Part shown: in pieces, positions 23,136-33,962 of the stretch
Numbering within the stretch: the first letter of the stretch is position 1
Layout of the letters: every line of letters begins with the position of its first letter
Assembly: GCA_001600175.1 (NCBI GenBank)
Contig: BCJC01000009.1
Location: 682,001 to 746,000, forward strand
Length of the DNA stretch: 64,000 nt
From: Erythrobasidium yunnanense
Taxonomy: Eukaryota; Basidiomycota; Cystobasidiomycetes; Erythrobasidiales; Erythrobasidiaceae
Reading direction: 5' to 3'
Translations under genes and position numbers: made by a program
Notes under the pieces: model-generated
Databases searched by the model: none
What the model saw: the letters and a program-made list of their open reading frames with translations, nothing else
Told to the model about the DNA's origin: nothing

Positions 23136-24368
23136 CTAGCCACGCCATACGGTCTGTACATCTACGCTCTTCTCATCTGGTTTGCCCTCCCGCTTCTTTT
23201 GCTGCCGGTACGCAAGGACGGCTTTCCCGATGCGCTGTGACGAATCTTAACATGAGTTAGTAATAGCGTGAAGTGTGTACGTACATTCTGTAAGCGCTTG
23301 TGCAGCTCCGGACGGTAGCCCGCCATGAAGAGGACCTCCATGAATACGAAGAAGCTGGCGACGCGTACTTCTAAATCAGCACGATGGATGGATTCAGACA
23401 GCAGCACCACTTACACGGCCAGTACGAGAGCTGCCATTTCCTGTATCAGCACAGTGCATGGAAGCGAATGGAAAGGCTGCTCACATTGAAACAGCGAATC
23501 CAGTAAAGCCGGTGCGCGTCCCTCGAACTTCCCATGTCCTGCTCTTGCCTATCAGCCAGACTGCAGAAGAAAGAGGTTGGATGCGAGCCCACCGATGAAC
23601 TGCGCGATCCAAGCTGCTCCGAACGCCCATCCAGCGAGTTTGGTGCTTCCGGGAACCTGGTATGCGTGTGTTTAGCGTGAGGGTGGACAGAGGGGAGGAG
23701 GGCTCACATTGTATGCGAGGTAGTTTGCTGTATACCCTAGTGCCAATAAGATAGGTGCGTAGAGGCCGCTTCAAGCTTGAATCAGCTGATAGCCTCGATC
23801 GTCAGATTGACCCAGCTCACCCTGCCACAGGCTAAGTTCAAGTGGGTCGGGTCAGATACTGGATTGATACGGAGGTCAGGATATTGACTCACCTCCAAGC
23901 CAACGAAATACCCAGCATAACCCAGATAGAAGATTGTGGATAGGTTCACGATCCAATCGAACTTGAGCGGGCCAAGAAGGATAGGAATCGTCACATGATA
24001 CGGAAGCAGTTTCGCGAACAGGATGAGAGAGGTGAACCAGATCGTCGGGACACACTATATCGAAGCTCAGCTACGGGAAGATGGGGAAGTCGGAGATGGA
24101 TGGATTCAAGGCGCACAAAGATGTGGATGGCGACGTTTGTCTGGAGTCGAATGTCAGTTCATGATACATCAAGGATACGTAAGAGCGCACCTTGTCAGTG
24201 TGATACTGGCCATAAAAGCTGAACTGTCAGGAAGGACGTCCGGCAAGCATTAGCCGAAGCGCTCTTCAACTGAGTAGATCCAAGTATTGCGCGATATACT
24301 TGTTCTTCCAAGTCCCAGATGCTGCTCTTTGCTTGGTCCTTAGGCTGGATTGACGTTTGAGTAGTCAT
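23136..24368 (-). CDS. MPO1: DUF962 / MPO1-like 2-hydroxy fatty acid dioxygenase
   Basis: ER multi-pass protein of the yeast Mpo1 (YGL010w) family, an Fe-dependent dioxygenase that removes one carbon from 2-hydroxy fatty acids made from phytosphingosine. Many small exons. The ATG at 24368 gives MTTQTSIQPKDQAKSSIWDL, and EEQ joins to FSFYGQYHTDK and then TNVAIHIF, the conserved Y-x-x-HT-x-x-N-x-x-IH block. Membrane segments follow (LLPYHVTIPILLGPLKFDWI, LSTIFYLGYAGYFVGLE, APILLALGYTANYLAY), then GWAFGAAWIAQFIGHGKFEG and RAPALLDSLFQ with the family's second His cluster (GHG-FE-R-PAL). The end is YRPELHKRLQ plus a short basic tail ending DVQTVWRG. Conserved histidines appear intact. Confidence 0.93.
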
Positions 24369-24535
24369 GCTAGCAGCTGGCAGTTTGAGCTGGTAGAAGA
24401 GAAAGCTAGATTTCTTACGACTGGCACTTGCTTATTCTAAGTGGAAATAATGATGACAACAACTTGACATAACGCAACTACAAAGCCAGCGTAACACGCT
24501 CGACAACCTGTCTGATCCAAAATCCTGCTGTACCA

Positions 24536-25041
24536 TCATGCATTTGCAGCGGCTGCTCGTCTGTCATGAGGATTGTAGCGTAGCAGTTTCTCAATGAGAT
24601 CGACGTGCGTAAGGACCATGCGTCTGCAGGAAACCAAGAGCGTAAGTGACTGTGCTAAATTCTATCACACCTTTGGCGAGACACACCTGCAGCTGAAGAA
24701 GCACAACGACAGCGCGAAGACAATCAGTACGGTGAGGTATGGAGGATAGCTTGATGGAGGTTGATTTACCAGTATCGCTTCAGTCCGAGAAGATCGAGAG
24801 CTTCTCCCTCTGAATGGCCTTGTTCGAGCAGCGCCAGATAAGGGTTCCATTTGTTGCCGGTCTGCGCAGCATCATCGCGATGTTAGATATATGATACTCT
24901 GAGCTCGCTCTTCTCGCTGAAGTCCTGGCCCACCACACTGCCGCAAGAGAAGCACCGAACAGGGACTGGGAGGGACAAGACACGCGGTTAGTCAGCAGTA
25001 TATTACAGTGTATAGACACCCTTATGCCACTTACTGATCAT
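24536..25041 (-). CDS. RPB10: RNA polymerases I, II and III shared subunit ABC10-beta
   Basis: Small zinc-binding subunit common to all three nuclear RNA polymerases. The ATG at 25041 starts a 7-nt coding exon (M-I-I) that splices to [10 protein letters not shown], then [20 protein letters not shown], then [10 protein letters not shown]. The invariant [20 protein letters not shown] follows only if a 6-nt exon, CTGCAG at 24687-24692, is included; skipping it would put TGA in frame. CxxC and CC zinc ligands are then all present. The tail ([11 protein letters not shown]) is slightly longer than the yeast protein. It is divergent from NMD3 with 104 bp between starts. Confidence 0.95.
24687..24692 (-). 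other. 6-nt coding microexon of RPB10
   Basis: CTGCAG flanked on the minus strand by an acceptor (CTTCTTCAG) and a donor (GTGTGT). The upstream intron is 24693-24769 (donor GTAAAT) and the downstream intron is 24624-24686 (acceptor CCTGCAG). Joining TG + C-TGC-AG + A rebuilds the invariant Cys-Cys-Arg of the family. Confidence 0.82.
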
Positions 25042-25145
25042 GGCTTATGTATATTCACCCTTGAATTGAATAGTCTGAAGCTGACCAAGAAATTCACAGC
25101 TCTGATTCTTGACAATTCTCAAGACAAAGTATTAAAGACGACGCC
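25042..25145. promoter_or_regulatory. compact divergent promoter RPB10 / NMD3
   Basis: Only 104 bp lie between the two start codons, so both core promoters must sit here or overlap the first exons. The region is A/T-rich compared with its surroundings. Both products serve the gene-expression machinery. Confidence 0.55.
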
Positions 25146-26936
25146 ATGGAAGGGATAGCGTACAATCCACCAGAATCATCTACACAGCAAGCGTACATCC
25201 TCTGCGCCGACTGCGGCACTCCGATCCCACCAAACTCTGCAAACCGCTGTGTCAACTGCCTGCGAAACAGCGTAGACATCACTGAATCCATCCCCAAACA
25301 AGCTGCACTATCCTTCTGCAGAAACTGCGATAGATGGCTGAGCCCGCCTCAAGCTTGGTTGATTGCAGAATTGGAAAGTAGAGAATTGCTGGCGATATGC
25401 TTGAGGAGGTTGAAGGGCCTGAAGGAGGTTAGGCTGGTGGATGCTGGGTTTGTGTGGACGGAACCACACTCGAAACGTGTGCGCGTGAAGCTCACAGTGC
25501 AGAAGGAGGTGCGTCGTCATCGTCATCTATCTTGAAAATCCTTACATTGTTCCAAGCTGACTGTGTGTCAATCCAGGTCTTCTCATCTACTGTCCTCCAA
25601 CAAGTCTTCGAAGTAGAGTTTGTCGTCCAATACACCCAATGTCCCGACTGCACCCGTCTAGCAGCTAAAAACACCTGGCGCGCCATCGTCCAAGTCCGCC
25701 AGAAGGTAGACCACAAGCGGACATTCTTATACTTGGAACAACTTATCTTGAAGCATGGTGCGGATAGAGATACGGTTTCTGTGTCGGAGAGGAAGGATGG
25801 TTTGGATTTCTTCTATGCGAGCAGACAGCATGCGGCGAAGATGTGCGATTTCCTGACGGCCGTAGCGCCGGTGAGGTGGGTCTCTCACTCTCTTCTTCTA
25901 TCTCCTTACATCCCTTTGCTGACAAGAGATGATCCCACGCAGAATGAAGACCTCTGAGCAGCTCATTTCGCTGGATGTACAAAACTCCACTACCAACTAC
26001 AAATCGACATACAGCGTCGAGCTTATCCCGATCTGCAAAGACGATCTCGTATGCTTACCTAAAAAGCTCGCCGCCTCATTATCCAACATCCCGCAGCTGT
26101 GCGTCTGTATCCGAGTCGGCAATTCCATCCACTTGCTCGATCCATACACTTTACAACATGCAGAATTGACTTCTCCCGTATATTGGCGTACGCCGTTGCC
26201 TCCTCTCGCAGCTATCAACAACGCTGTGGAATTCGTAGTTCTGGACATAGAGCCCTCCTCCCATCCTCCACAGACGAGCCATAAGGGGCGTTTTCTACTA
26301 GCGGACGCACAAGTAGCACCAGCGGGAGGGTCAATGGAGAGCGATACGATCTACCATACTCGCACGCATCTAGGAGCTGTACTGAAACCTGGCGATACGG
26401 TCCTTGGCTATCATTTAGCAACTGCAAACTTCAACAACCCAGCGTGGGAGAGTCTGAACAGTGACCGTATACCACAAGTATTGCTCGTGCGTAAGACGTA
26501 TCCCGCACGAAGGAAGAAGGGCGGTGCGAGCTCATCCAAGAAACGCAATTGGCGCTTGAAGAGTATGGCCAAAGAAGTCGGGGACGACAATATTGGTCTA
26601 GGCCGCGCGGGCGATGTAGATGGAGCAGGAGGGAAGAAGAAAGCGGGCAGAGGACAGGCTCCAGGCACTGCGGCGGACCAAGCGAGGGCAGAGGCGGAGT
26701 ATGAAATGTTCCTCAGAGACTTGGAGGAAGATGAGGATATGAGACAGGCTATCAACTTATATAAAGTAGATAAGGATGGCAATAAAATAAAGAAGAACGC
26801 CGCGGAAGATGATATGGACACGGAGAGCGTCGCGGAGACCAATTATTCAGATGATGAAGATGCGGACTTCCCGAAGATAAGAGCGGACGAACTGCTGGCG
26901 GACGAGCTGGCCAACATGTCAGTTCAGGATCCGTAG
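25146..26936 (+). CDS. NMD3: 60S ribosomal subunit nuclear export adapter NMD3
   Basis: Adapter that links pre-60S subunits to the exportin Crm1. Three exons. The ATG at 25146 gives MEGIAYNPPESSTQQAYILC. Zinc-binding Cys pairs follow: CADCG, CVNCL, FCRNCDRWLSPPQAW and CPDCTRL. Then come LKLILKHGADRD-like YLEQLILKHGADRDTVSVSE, LDFFYASRQHAAKMCDFL, VPVR-like APVRMKTSEQLISLDVQNST, and VCLPKKLAASLSNIPQLCVC. The C-terminal part has a basic stretch (PARRKKGGASSSKKRNWRLK) and an acidic tail (EDDMDTESVAETNYSDDEDA), the usual place of the NLS/NES. Length (about 550) and order match the family. It is convergent with the large VPS9 gene. Confidence 0.95.
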
Positions 26937-27381
26937 TAGAAGGCTGCCTCCATCACTCTTTTTATCGCTCACTTAACGCTCGCCTGCCTCCATCTTTGAT
27001 CGATAGTGCGCAGTCTTGTTGTCAGTCATAGACTTCTAGTAATCCTCAATGTCCTGATATCATGGTCATCGCGGAGATCTAGCATTGCAGGCTGAACAAC
27101 TCAAGTTAAGCCTTGCGGAAGGTACAGCAATCAAATGCGGACTGACTGATACAGCCTACGATCGACAATGAAGGCGGACAAGCTAACGGAGGAGTTGCGA
27201 GTACTATTGACAACGAGCATAGCAGAACTGACCTAACTGACTCACTGAATAACTGAGGCTACCAATAAAGCCGAGACTACTCGATCTAACATACTAAGAC
27301 ATAGAGAACATGATTAGAGTGGAGTACGATGAGGAGTGAAAGCCGAGAAGTACTCGAATAGTGTACATGATGGTGAAGTCA
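26937..27381. other. convergent intergenic region NMD3 / VPS9 gene
   Basis: About 445 bp between two 3' ends. It presumably contains both polyadenylation sites. No gene or repeat was seen. Confidence 0.5.
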
Positions 27382-30300
27382 TTAGAGCGCCGTGATGGTC
27401 GTGCTCGTGAATGATGGGGGTAATGTACTTCTTGGGAAGGAAGACGCATCCCTAGGCGTGGGAGGCGCATGTGTATCCGCACCATCGGTATGTTCGTCGT
27501 CCTGCTGCGTGTAATCGTTCCCGAATCGATATGGAGAAGTAGCTCCTGCGTCAGGACTAGGCGTAGAGAAGCTTGAGACCTCCTGAATTGGCGAGAAAGG
27601 CGTACTGCCGAATCTCGAAGACGAGTGGGACAGATTATACGGGTTATTGTATGTCATTCCCGTAGAGACATTGCCGAAGCCGTCATTGTAGCGAGGAGAA
27701 GGGCGAGGATCGTAAGGAGATGTTGGCGGACCGGTCGTGATGAGAGGAGTAGCCGTGTCTAGGTGAAGTTGAGGAGGTGCGATATTGGCTGAAAGCAGCT
27801 CCTTCCTGAACCGGCGAGAGCGAGCAAGATTGCTGCTTCCACTGACGCTGTGTCTGAAGGAAGCTTGGGTAGAAGAGCGTGTCATGCCACAGGAAGGTCC
27901 TCCCAAATGGCCCTGACTGCCTCCAGAATCGCCTTCGGCCGAGGAAGTCATCGATGAAAGTGACAAGGTAGACCGAGGTCGCATAGCTTGGCTCAATGGT
28001 CGCCCGCTAAAGCCTGCATTGCTGCTGCCAGCAACTGATCCACCCGCATTTGAGCCACTTTCCGATGCTCCGTCTGAAGTCGGGTCTTCGTACTGCAGAG
28101 GGGGACTGCTCAAGGCATTGGCGGCTGACTCAGACTTGCGACGGGGTCGTGTCTGTGTCGGAAGGGTCTGGCTTTGCGAGTGCGCGATCTTGTCTGCTAC
28201 TTGCTCAGCATAGCTTTTCTGTGCAGCTGCATCGGAGGGATCAAGCAATACGGAAGCTGATGATAACCAGACGGTCAGCGCAGCTCTCAGAACGGGTGTC
28301 AGATGCTTACTTGACGAAGTCATGCTCGACAAACGTTTTCTTCCCCATTCTAGCCATCCAATGTCTGAGGTAGACCGGTCTAGATCGAAGCTGCCTCTTT
28401 CGCTATGAGTTTTGGCAGGCGAGTCAGCTCTGATTGAGCTTGAAGCGTCACTGCCGCCCAGAAGTGGGGGAGGAGAGGTCGGAGCTGCCAATCGCTGCCT
28501 GAGAGGTCCCCACCATTCGTTCGATGGCCGCCTCGTAGAATCGCTGCCTGAGCGCTGAAGATCGACAGAGACGCGCACAGAAGGGACTTCCCTGCTGCTA
28601 ACGTTGTATGGTGTAGTCTGGCTTCGGTTGAGAGGGATGCGAGTAGGGTGGCTCTGCTCATTGTCTTGAACATCGTCCGCAAAATGGAAAGATCTTGGTG
28701 CAGGTCGTACTGCCTGAGGTCGTAGAACAACCGGAGGACGATTGCCAGCTGATTTGTATCTTGCATGACCGACAAGATTATCTGGCCGGACCTGCGAGAT
28801 GTCGTTGCTTTTCGACCTAGTCGAGCGTTGAAGTGGGACCGACGGCGGACCCATCTCTGCATTGTCTTCCTCCTCTTCTGTCATGACAGTCGAAGATATG
28901 GAATGTCGGCTATTCTCCCCAACTGCCTGGTATACGACCGGCCGAACAGCCGGTAAGCTGCTCAGCGTTCGATGGTGAGTATGCTGATGCATGACTGTAT
29001 TGGGCGATCGAGAGCGAGTCCGCATGAGGTCCACAGCCGATAGAGATTGCACAGAGGCTCGACGAGACCGGGAAGAGAACCCTAGAACAGAGTCTTCGCT
29101 GCCTCGCCTACTATAGAGAGGTCGTACTGGCGAATGACTTGGCGTGACTGCACCTGACGACATCTCGGTGAACGAGACAAGGCCCAGCGGATCTGTACGC
29201 AGGAAGGCCATTGCAGCCTCGAATTGCACCAAAGCCCATCTGTACGTCAATGTTAGCTCGCAGCCGGGTCACCCAGAAGAGGCAATACTCACTCTACATC
29301 GACTGCAGTGGAGCTTGACAGCCTAAAGTGCCGAGTATAGAAGACCAAAGAGCTCAGATTTTGTACGCCAGCTTTGACCATGCACCAAGCCAGAAGTGCG
29401 ATCAGGTCGTCTGTAGCCAAGCTATGACGGCTTTCAGACTGAATTTCCTGCTCCGATGCTTTTACAAGCTCGTCGATGACCCTTCTCAAGGAGTTTGCAC
29501 AGTCCAAGGGCGTCTTAGCTTCAAGTATCGCAATGACCGTGGAAGCTGAGTCGGTAGTTTCGCTGATGAGCTGGACGAGACGCTTGTACGATTGTGGCGA
29601 CATCCGCTCCCATAGCTCTTGCTGAGCATTCTCCGTCCCAGACAGTTGTGCGAGGACGGCGGTAGCATGCTGGAAAGATGCTTCCGACAGGCTCGATGTG
29701 AGGGTGAAGTCGGCCATGCTGATGTTGGCGGCTTTGTACGTTGTCACTACGTTATTGAATGCGGCATCTTCGGCTTCGTATATGACTTTGATCGACGCAT
29801 CGAATATACGCTCGTGCATGAAAGCCATTGTCACACTGTTGCAGGCGTTAGATAAGATTGACGACTGAGTCATCGCATAAGCTTACTTTTCTAGCATATC
29901 GTACAGCTTGTCCTTCTGCTGGTTGCTCATTTCGAGCTGTTGTAGTGGCAGCCATACGTTGTCCACAACATTGCGTCTCAGTCGCTGCCAAAGGTGTCAC
30001 GCGTCAGTAAATACTGCTGCCAAAAACAAAAACAAAAGCTGCACACCTGTGCAAGGATGTCTTCACAGCCTCGTATGTAGTTTAGCCCGCGGCTGAAATC
30101 GCGAGATAGGCGAATGATCTCGCGCAAAGCTGTTTCGAGAGGCACTGCGATGTACGAGAGGTAGAGAGGCGGATCTAAGAGGTTGGCTATATCGCTGGAG
30201 AAGTCGCGCACAGCGGACGAAGCCAGCATTTGTGACATTGTCGACGCATTCGAAGCGCGATGCCGAAGCAGACTTGGCGAATGCCGATGCGATCTTGCAG

Positions 30301-32728
30301 CTGAGCTGTTTTGACGGCTCGGAGCAGCTGAAGATACCGAGCTCTTGAGTGGTTGCGCTATCCCTTCTGAGCTGTAAGTAGACTCGGCAAAGTGCGTAGA
30401 CTTTCGTCCAGTAATAGACTGCTTGTACGAAAGAGCTGGATCTTGGCCCGGCCATTCTATCAGACAGTCGTCTATTTGGATGACTCGCAGCTTTTCCACA
30501 ATTGGCTGTGTATCCTCTTGTATGGTAGCATGCCTACTACTCAAGCTGTTCATCTGGGTGCTGCCGAAGTTGGTTTGCGCGTTTGCCGGCGTAGTTGGTG
30601 CGGACTCGACAGCTTTCAAGTTCTCTTTGCTTCCACCTTTCAGCCATTTAGGCACTCGCAGGCGGACCTTTGAGTCTCTCTTCTTGACGATCTTTGCAGA
30701 TGCTGCATTGAGAGACACGTTGGAAAGCCTGTGATTCAGCTCGCGAACGGGGACTGAGGTCGATGATGCGGCTAGACTGAGCTGCTGCGGAAGGGCCGAA
30801 GGTGCAGATGTTGAAGAGACGGAAGAGGACGAGTGCTGGCGTGGAGGCCGGCGCCTGCGATATATTGGTGTCTCCTTGATGATCTTGACACGTCGAGGAC
30901 TAGCAGGCTGTTCAGTGGGCAATGGAATGAGCGGCTCCATACTTGGGAAGGCTACAGAGTCTAGCTTTTGCTCTGTAGCAGAGCGCATCGAAGCTGTAGG
31001 CCTAAAAGGCGGAGACACGGGAGGTGTGACTGGAAAGATGGAGGATTCGGCTGAGGATGTAGGAGAAGATGAGAGCATGAGATGAGGCGCTATTGCATGC
31101 GCCGCGGTTGAGGAAGAGGTAGTCGTCATCGTATCAGTCCGCATAAGTGGGGGTCCAGCAAGAGATCTTCGCAAATTGCTGTGCTGCTGGAGAGGTGGTC
31201 GCTTCGCCTCTTCCTCCAGCGTTATCTCCACCAAGCCATTGATAGCATCTACCCTTGCCAACAGATTGCGCCCATCGAAGCTCTTACTGCAGGAGACGTA
31301 AGAGTCCGGCGAGCCAACCTGCTGGCGCATCGCATGCAGCGCTGCATATATTTCCCATTCTTTGCTATCGTTGTAGTCTATGTCTCCGTGTCCTACAGAG
31401 CTGGATGTATCTGTCTTGCCGGAAGCCAGGAAAGCCGGTGCGATTGCTCGTCGCGGCGGCACCAAGATCAACTTGCTCGTCTCCCATGCTTTCCGTACAT
31501 AAGGCGAGCTAGTCGTCGAGAGAACCTCGTATAAAGGATTCTTATCGAGGTCATTCTCGTCGTCTTCTGATCCTGACTCGGCCTGATCATCGTAAGATGC
31601 GTACTGTGCAGGATATCCCGATAGTTGCGACACACTCCCTCTTGCCCCTTGTACGTACGCCCGCAAGTCTGAGAGACTTTCTCTGTCGGAATCGAAGTCT
31701 ATCAGATCCCGATTCAGATCAGGTGTATCGATACGCGTTGGCGAGACGATCATTTCTTGGTAAGTCGCTTGTGTGGGGGAGAATGGCGAAATGGGTCTTT
31801 CAACCATCTGTGCGTGCGCTGCAGCAATTTGCGCCAGTTGCGGAGGGCGTGCATACGGAATCAGAGGTGGATCTGAGGGACGCTTAGCCGGCACAGGAGG
31901 CGCTGTCTCTTCCGCTGAACTATTGTATTGTTCCAAGTTGTGGGTAGTGAGGGGAGGTGAGACATCTGGACTTGCATTTGCATAGCTTTGATGCCCGCAA
32001 TCGTTCAAGATAGAGGATATTGAATTGACGGAGTCGGATCTTGTAGTGCCTTGAGGGAACAGTGACGCACTCGAATGTTCTGAAGGTATGATGTCTGGCT
32101 CTCCAGGTAAGGGTAGACTCCCTTTGACAGACGGTGTCCGGCTTTGTGATCCGCTGGCTAGATTCGCCGATCCGTAGTGGAATAGAGGCGCCGGTGTGTG
32201 TGCAGGAGTAAAATTTGGTGTAGAAAGTGATGAGAGAACTGGTGCGCCAGGATGGGTCATATGTGAAGGAAGCGGGCTCCTGATGCCAGCTTCATCTACA
32301 GGAGGGAACAGCGGACTCGCAGCTGCAGACGCGGCCTCTCTGAGTGGTGTGGTACTTGAGATAGCTATCGAAGTGCTTATAAGTCAATGTTGCCGTGATT
32401 GAGCTGCCAATTCGGACCCACCGGACATACTCTCGAGCCTGTATCTTCTGGGCGAGAGATCCGCAGAGCTGGGTGGTTGCACATCGTTCGCATCATGTAG
32501 ATGAGGAGAGCTCTCCCAGTTGGCGAAGTATGTATCTGAACTTGCTCCGACGTGGATAGCGCCAAGTCTGTCGATTGAAGTTGGGCTACAATGATAGCTA
32601 CGCGGCGTCGCAGCGTCCAGGGATGGCGTTGAAGTGGTTGATGATGGTTGTAGTACACATAATGAAGGCTCCAAGCTGATATGGGAGGGCGTAGCTGCCC
32701 TATGGCTCGTATATGCCGAGCCTGTCAT
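27382..32728 (-). CDS. large VPS9-domain protein, probable Rab5 exchange factor
   Basis: Predicted guanine-nucleotide exchange factor for Rab5-type GTPases on endosomes. About 1,650-1,700 residues in several exons. The ATG at 32728 gives MTGSAYTSHRAATPSHISLE; the first intron (donor GTGGGTCC) joins to ISSTTPLREAASAAASPLFP. Most of the N-terminal half and the C-terminal half are Ser/Pro-rich and disordered. A conserved core starts near SSDIANLLDPPLYLSYIAVP and continues through LQQLEMSNQQKDKLYDMLE. The VPS9 domain includes ATDDLIALLAWCMVKAGVQN, LSSLVFYTRHF and WALVQFEAAMAFLRTDPLGL, matching the D-L-P-x-L-x-Y-x-x-x-K and A-x-x-F-I core of the family. The overall length and layout suggest a basidiomycete-specific relative of Muk1/Vps9 rather than Vps9 itself. 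The VPS9 call rests on one domain. Confidence 0.75.
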
Positions 32729-33554
32729 GCGTTTTCGTAGCTAAATCGCGTCCAGCGCTGATCGCATCAAGGTTCTTTGAAGTCTCAAACGTATAGAGTA
32801 TGTTCTTGCTGCTCGCTGTCCTCAGCGTTGATGTTGCCCAAGTCCGTTTTCAGAGCCTTTTTCAGGCATAAACAAGGGAACCCAAAGTGGCCGTTAAGGA
32901 TCTGCGCATCGTGGTGAGCTGCTCCAGACGATAGAACAGACGTGTCGTAACGCAGAAACCGCAAGGAAAACGCTGCTGCTTTCTGTGCAGAAATTGGTGT
33001 AAAGTGGAGCTTGCAGGTGCTCCGATCAAGGCTTGTTTGGTTAGCAGGCTGTCCGCAACTGTCCAGTATACGAATCCTTGCAATCTGACCCTATGTGTGC
33101 GAATATACCGCGTGTTCTAGCTACTCCCCGTCCGTTTCATGTGTAAACACCCTCGATCGATACTTGCGGTCGCCGCTTGCTGCAGAGGACAAGGACTGTA
33201 CCACTACGCTTATGATCCTTTTTGTCTTCTCCTTCTTCCTGGACTTTGCTCTATAACCCTCATACTGTTGACAGCACAATTATGCTTTCGGGACCATGAA
33301 TCTTTCGTATTCGAGGTTCTTGAGTGCCGAATCCAACCTCTCGCGTAAATTTGTTAACTGGTGAGGGCCACACATTAGCATTGCTACTACTAAACAGACA
33401 TTGCTATTCACATGCTGAGCTTCGACGACCCTGTATTAGCCTGAAGGCTTGTAAGGCTGACGAAAGTATTGGTCAAGCTCGCGAGGATCAGGCTGAGACC
33501 CTCGAATTTGGCTTTGTGCGTGGTCAACCTGCTTTGTAATCTTGCGTGGGCTAG
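32729..33554. promoter_or_regulatory. upstream region of the VPS9 gene
   Basis: This 826-bp stretch lies between the VPS9-gene start and the 3' end of the BTB gene, both on the minus strand. A minus-strand open frame at 32862-33083 has no recognisable content. It probably holds the VPS9 promoter and leader. Confidence 0.4.
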
Positions 33555-33962
33555 CTACTCAGACTGAACGTCCGTCAGCAGCCCATCTCTGGCTGCTGCA
33601 CGGTTTTCTGCAGCTTGACGAGCTTTCCTCAATCTGTCTAACTCAACGGCTACTCTGTCCTTCAACCTCGCAAGGTCATAGTATTCACAGTCGTTCTGCA
33701 GGTATCGCAGCATCTTCTCCTCTCCCATGCCAGCGCAGTCTGCCTCAGAAAGCGAGAAGATCTCGTAGTCTTGTAGATGATCTACGATTATCTGGAACGA
33801 AGCTGCATTTTTGTTCAGAACGAGATCCCGATCTGCAAAATCGTCAAATAGAGACAAAGCCAAAAGGTTGGTGTCTGGGCTATCGCTATTGATGGAGGCT
33901 CTGTTTAGAGTGAACGTAACGCCAGAGACAATGACGTTGTAGGTTGTTCTGTCGTCGGACAT
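33555..33962 (-). CDS. small BTB/POZ (T1-like) domain protein
   Basis: Single-exon protein of 135 residues starting MSDDRTTYNVIVSGVTFTLN. The pattern fits a BTB/T1 fold: a beta strand with NVIVSGVTFTLNRASI, then LSLFDDFADRDLVLNKNAAS and FQIIVDHLQDYEIFSL, then RYLQNDCEYYDLARLKDRVA, equivalent to the D-R-x-x-x-x-F-x-x-I-L-x-Y-L and E-A-x-Y-Y-x-L signatures of KCTD-like proteins. A short charged helix (ELDRLRKARQAAENRAAAR) ends it. Such proteins form oligomers and often act as adaptors; the partner here is unknown. It lies at one end of a 1.4 kb gene-free region. Confidence 0.75.
   Translation of the reverse strand: MSDDRTTYNVIVSGVTFTLNRASINSDSPDTNLLALSLFDDFADRDLVLNKNAASFQIIVDHLQDYEIFSLSEADCAGMGEEKMLRYLQNDCEYYDLARLKDRVAVELDRLRKARQAAENRAAARDGLLTDVQSE

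Noticed and set aside
26411-26842. Minus-strand open frame of 143 codons in NMD3
   Set aside because: It is antisense to the charged C-terminus of NMD3; no family resemblance.
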